DNA of 5,515 bases from assembly GCA_031277075.1 (NCBI GenBank), contig JAISLV010000173.1, positions 1 through 5,515 on the forward strand. Direction: 5' to 3'. The stretch comes from Endomicrobium sp. (GTDB lineage Bacteria; Elusimicrobiota; Endomicrobiia; Endomicrobiales; Endomicrobiaceae). Below are positions 4,622 through 5,515 of the stretch, piece by piece. The notes under the pieces are model-generated. The model searched no databases, was not told the DNA's origin, and saw only the letters and a program-made list of their open reading frames with translations. Position 1 is the first letter of the stretch, and the number at the start of each line of letters is the position of its first letter. Both the position numbers and the translations under genes were made by a program.

Positions 4622-5374
4622 ATGACGGATATACTTTTATCTTCGTCAACTGTCGGGTCGCCGTTTTTATCGTCTCAATTTCTAATAAGTTTTACCGCGG
4701 GGCTTTTGGCTTTTGTGAGCCCTTGTATTTTGCCTTTGATACCCGCTTTTATTTCGCTTATTACGGGTCTTTCTTTAAACGAAATAAATTCTTCAAGGAA
4801 AACGGTTTTTTTTAAAACTCTTGTTTTTGTTTTGGGGTTCAGCTCGGTTTTTATAATTCTTGGAATGTCCGTCAGCGCTTTGGGCGGATTTTTTGCTGAA
4901 AACAGAAATATTTTGCGCTGTATAGGAGGAGCCGCAGTCATACTGTTGGGGCTTAGTATAGCGGGCGTTTTTAAAATTGGTTTTTTAAACAAACATTTTT
5001 CTCTAAGCGGAAAAACAGACCGCTTTTTTGGGAAAGGCATTGTCGCCATTTTTTTTACAGGCTGCGCTTTTGCGCTGGGATGGACGCCTTGCGTGGGTCC
5101 TGTTCTAGCTTCAATATTAATGTTAGCCTCTAGCGAAGGAAACGTGTTTAGAGGTTTTTGGCTGCTGACAGTTTTTTCTTTAGGCTTAGCCGTTCCGTTT
5201 ATGCTAACCGCTGTTTTTATAAATAAATTCATTGCTTTTTTTAGCGTGATAAAAAAATATTACAGGCAAATAGAAATTATTTCAGGCTGTCTGCTTATCT
5301 GCGTAGGGCTTTTGATTATAAACGACAGTTTTTTTAAAATTACGAATTTAATATTGCAGCTTGTAGGAAGCTAA
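4622..5374 (+). CDS. ccdA: CcdA-type cytochrome c biogenesis / thiol-disulfide interchange membrane protein
   Basis: An integral membrane protein of the CcdA/DsbD transmembrane family. It takes electrons from cytoplasmic thioredoxin and passes them across the membrane to extracytoplasmic thiol proteins, for instance in cytochrome c maturation or disulfide repair. The 250-residue product is near the usual CcdA length and lacks the periplasmic domains of DsbD. Six hydrophobic segments are seen, at about 20-50, 62-90, 97-117, 138-168, 176-200 and 215-235. The redox pair is C35 in SPCILPLIPAF (33-43) and C157 in WTPCVGP (154-160), in the first and fourth segments as expected. C148 in the same GCAFALGWTPC stretch is an extra cysteine. 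The N-terminus (1-18) is polar and serine-rich, not a cleavable signal. No thioredoxin-like or haem gene is visible, so its partner lies outside or elsewhere. Its TAA stop directly abuts a repeat copy, with no terminator seen before it. Confidence 0.9.
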   Translation: MTDILLSSSTVGSPFLSSQFLISFTAGLLAFVSPCILPLIPAFISLITGLSLNEINSSRKTVFFKTLVFVLGFSSVFIILGMSVSALGGFFAENRNILRCIGGAAVILLGLSIAGVFKIGFLNKHFSLSGKTDRFFGKGIVAIFFTGCAFALGWTPCVGPVLASILMLASSEGNVFRGFWLLTVFSLGLAVPFMLTAVFINKFIAFFSVIKKYYRQIEIISGCLLICVGLLIINDSFFKITNLILQLVGS

Positions 5375-5375
5375 T

Positions 5376-5515
5376 GCGCGTCTTGCAAAAGCCTATAATA
5401 TTTGTAATTGCCGTAAATTTTGAGGCGGTTCAAAGCCCACAATGACGGCAAGAGGCAACGGCAAAGCGGGGACATTGTTTTTGCCACAGCGGCGGAAAAC
5501 GTAAAAACGGAAAAT
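5376..5515 (+). mobile_element. Diverged element copy C, running off the right edge
   Basis: The first 60 bp (5376-5435) match the left part of copy B at 52 of 60 positions, including CGTCTTGCAAAA at the end. From 5436 the sequence no longer follows A or B. That right part contains ACAATG (5439-5444) and CATTGT, which could pair across about 30 bases. Either the copy is a mosaic with a different interior, or it is truncated at 5435 and followed by unrelated sequence. The right terminus is not in the window. No ORF is evident here. Confidence 0.55.

Noticed and set aside
4675..5232. 185-codon minus-strand open frame across ccdA
   Set aside because: It lies wholly antisense to a clear CcdA gene and its lysine/proline-rich reading is the expected shadow of a hydrophobic protein.

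Overview
The window looks like part of the chromosome of a low-to-moderate GC anaerobic bacterium. Shine-Dalgarno sites (AGGAG or GGAGAG) sit in front of most genes, which argues against Bacteroidota. The gene set (cupin-type XRE regulator, medium-chain acyl-CoA synthetase, short phosphotransacetylase, CcdA) would suit a fermentative or acetogenic gut-type anaerobe. Elusimicrobiota is one possibility, but that is a guess: nothing in the window fixes the taxon.

Layout. On the minus strand, read right to left, are an XRE-cupin regulator (3773-3222), an AMP-forming acyl-CoA synthetase (3159-1486), phosphate acetyltransferase Pta (1288-284) and the first 35 codons of a GyrI-like small-molecule-binding protein (106 to beyond base 1). 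The regulator and synthetase are 62 bp apart and probably one transcription unit; Pta follows after a 197-bp, repeat-filled gap. On the plus strand is a complete CcdA-type membrane thiol-disulfide transporter (4622-5374). The two groups are divergent and separated by about 850 bp (3774-4621) with no recognisable gene, filled mostly by repeats.

How the genes may work together (inference). The regulator probably senses a small ligand through its cupin domain and controls the synthetase, which activates a carboxylic acid to its CoA thioester at the cost of ATP to AMP. Pta interconverts acetyl-CoA and acetyl phosphate, linking acyl-CoA pools to ATP recovery through an acetate kinase that is not in the window. 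CcdA is a separate function: passing reducing equivalents across the membrane to extracytoplasmic thiol proteins.

The most unusual content is non-coding. A family of short repeats with terminal inverted repeats occurs as two full copies of 176 and 181 bp (3910-4085 and 4356-4536), one diverged copy running off the right edge (from 5376), and at least two end fragments in the opposite orientation on either side of pta (221-251 and 1301-1322). The pta-flanking fragments are each joined to a tandem octamer tract (ATGCRTCY), and a third repeat type, an 18-bp unit, lies at the 3' end of the synthetase. Three of the four complete genes end exactly in or against one of these repeats. This suggests a mosaic family of intergenic mobile or palindromic elements that settles at gene ends. 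No tRNA, rRNA, CRISPR array or complete transposase gene was seen.
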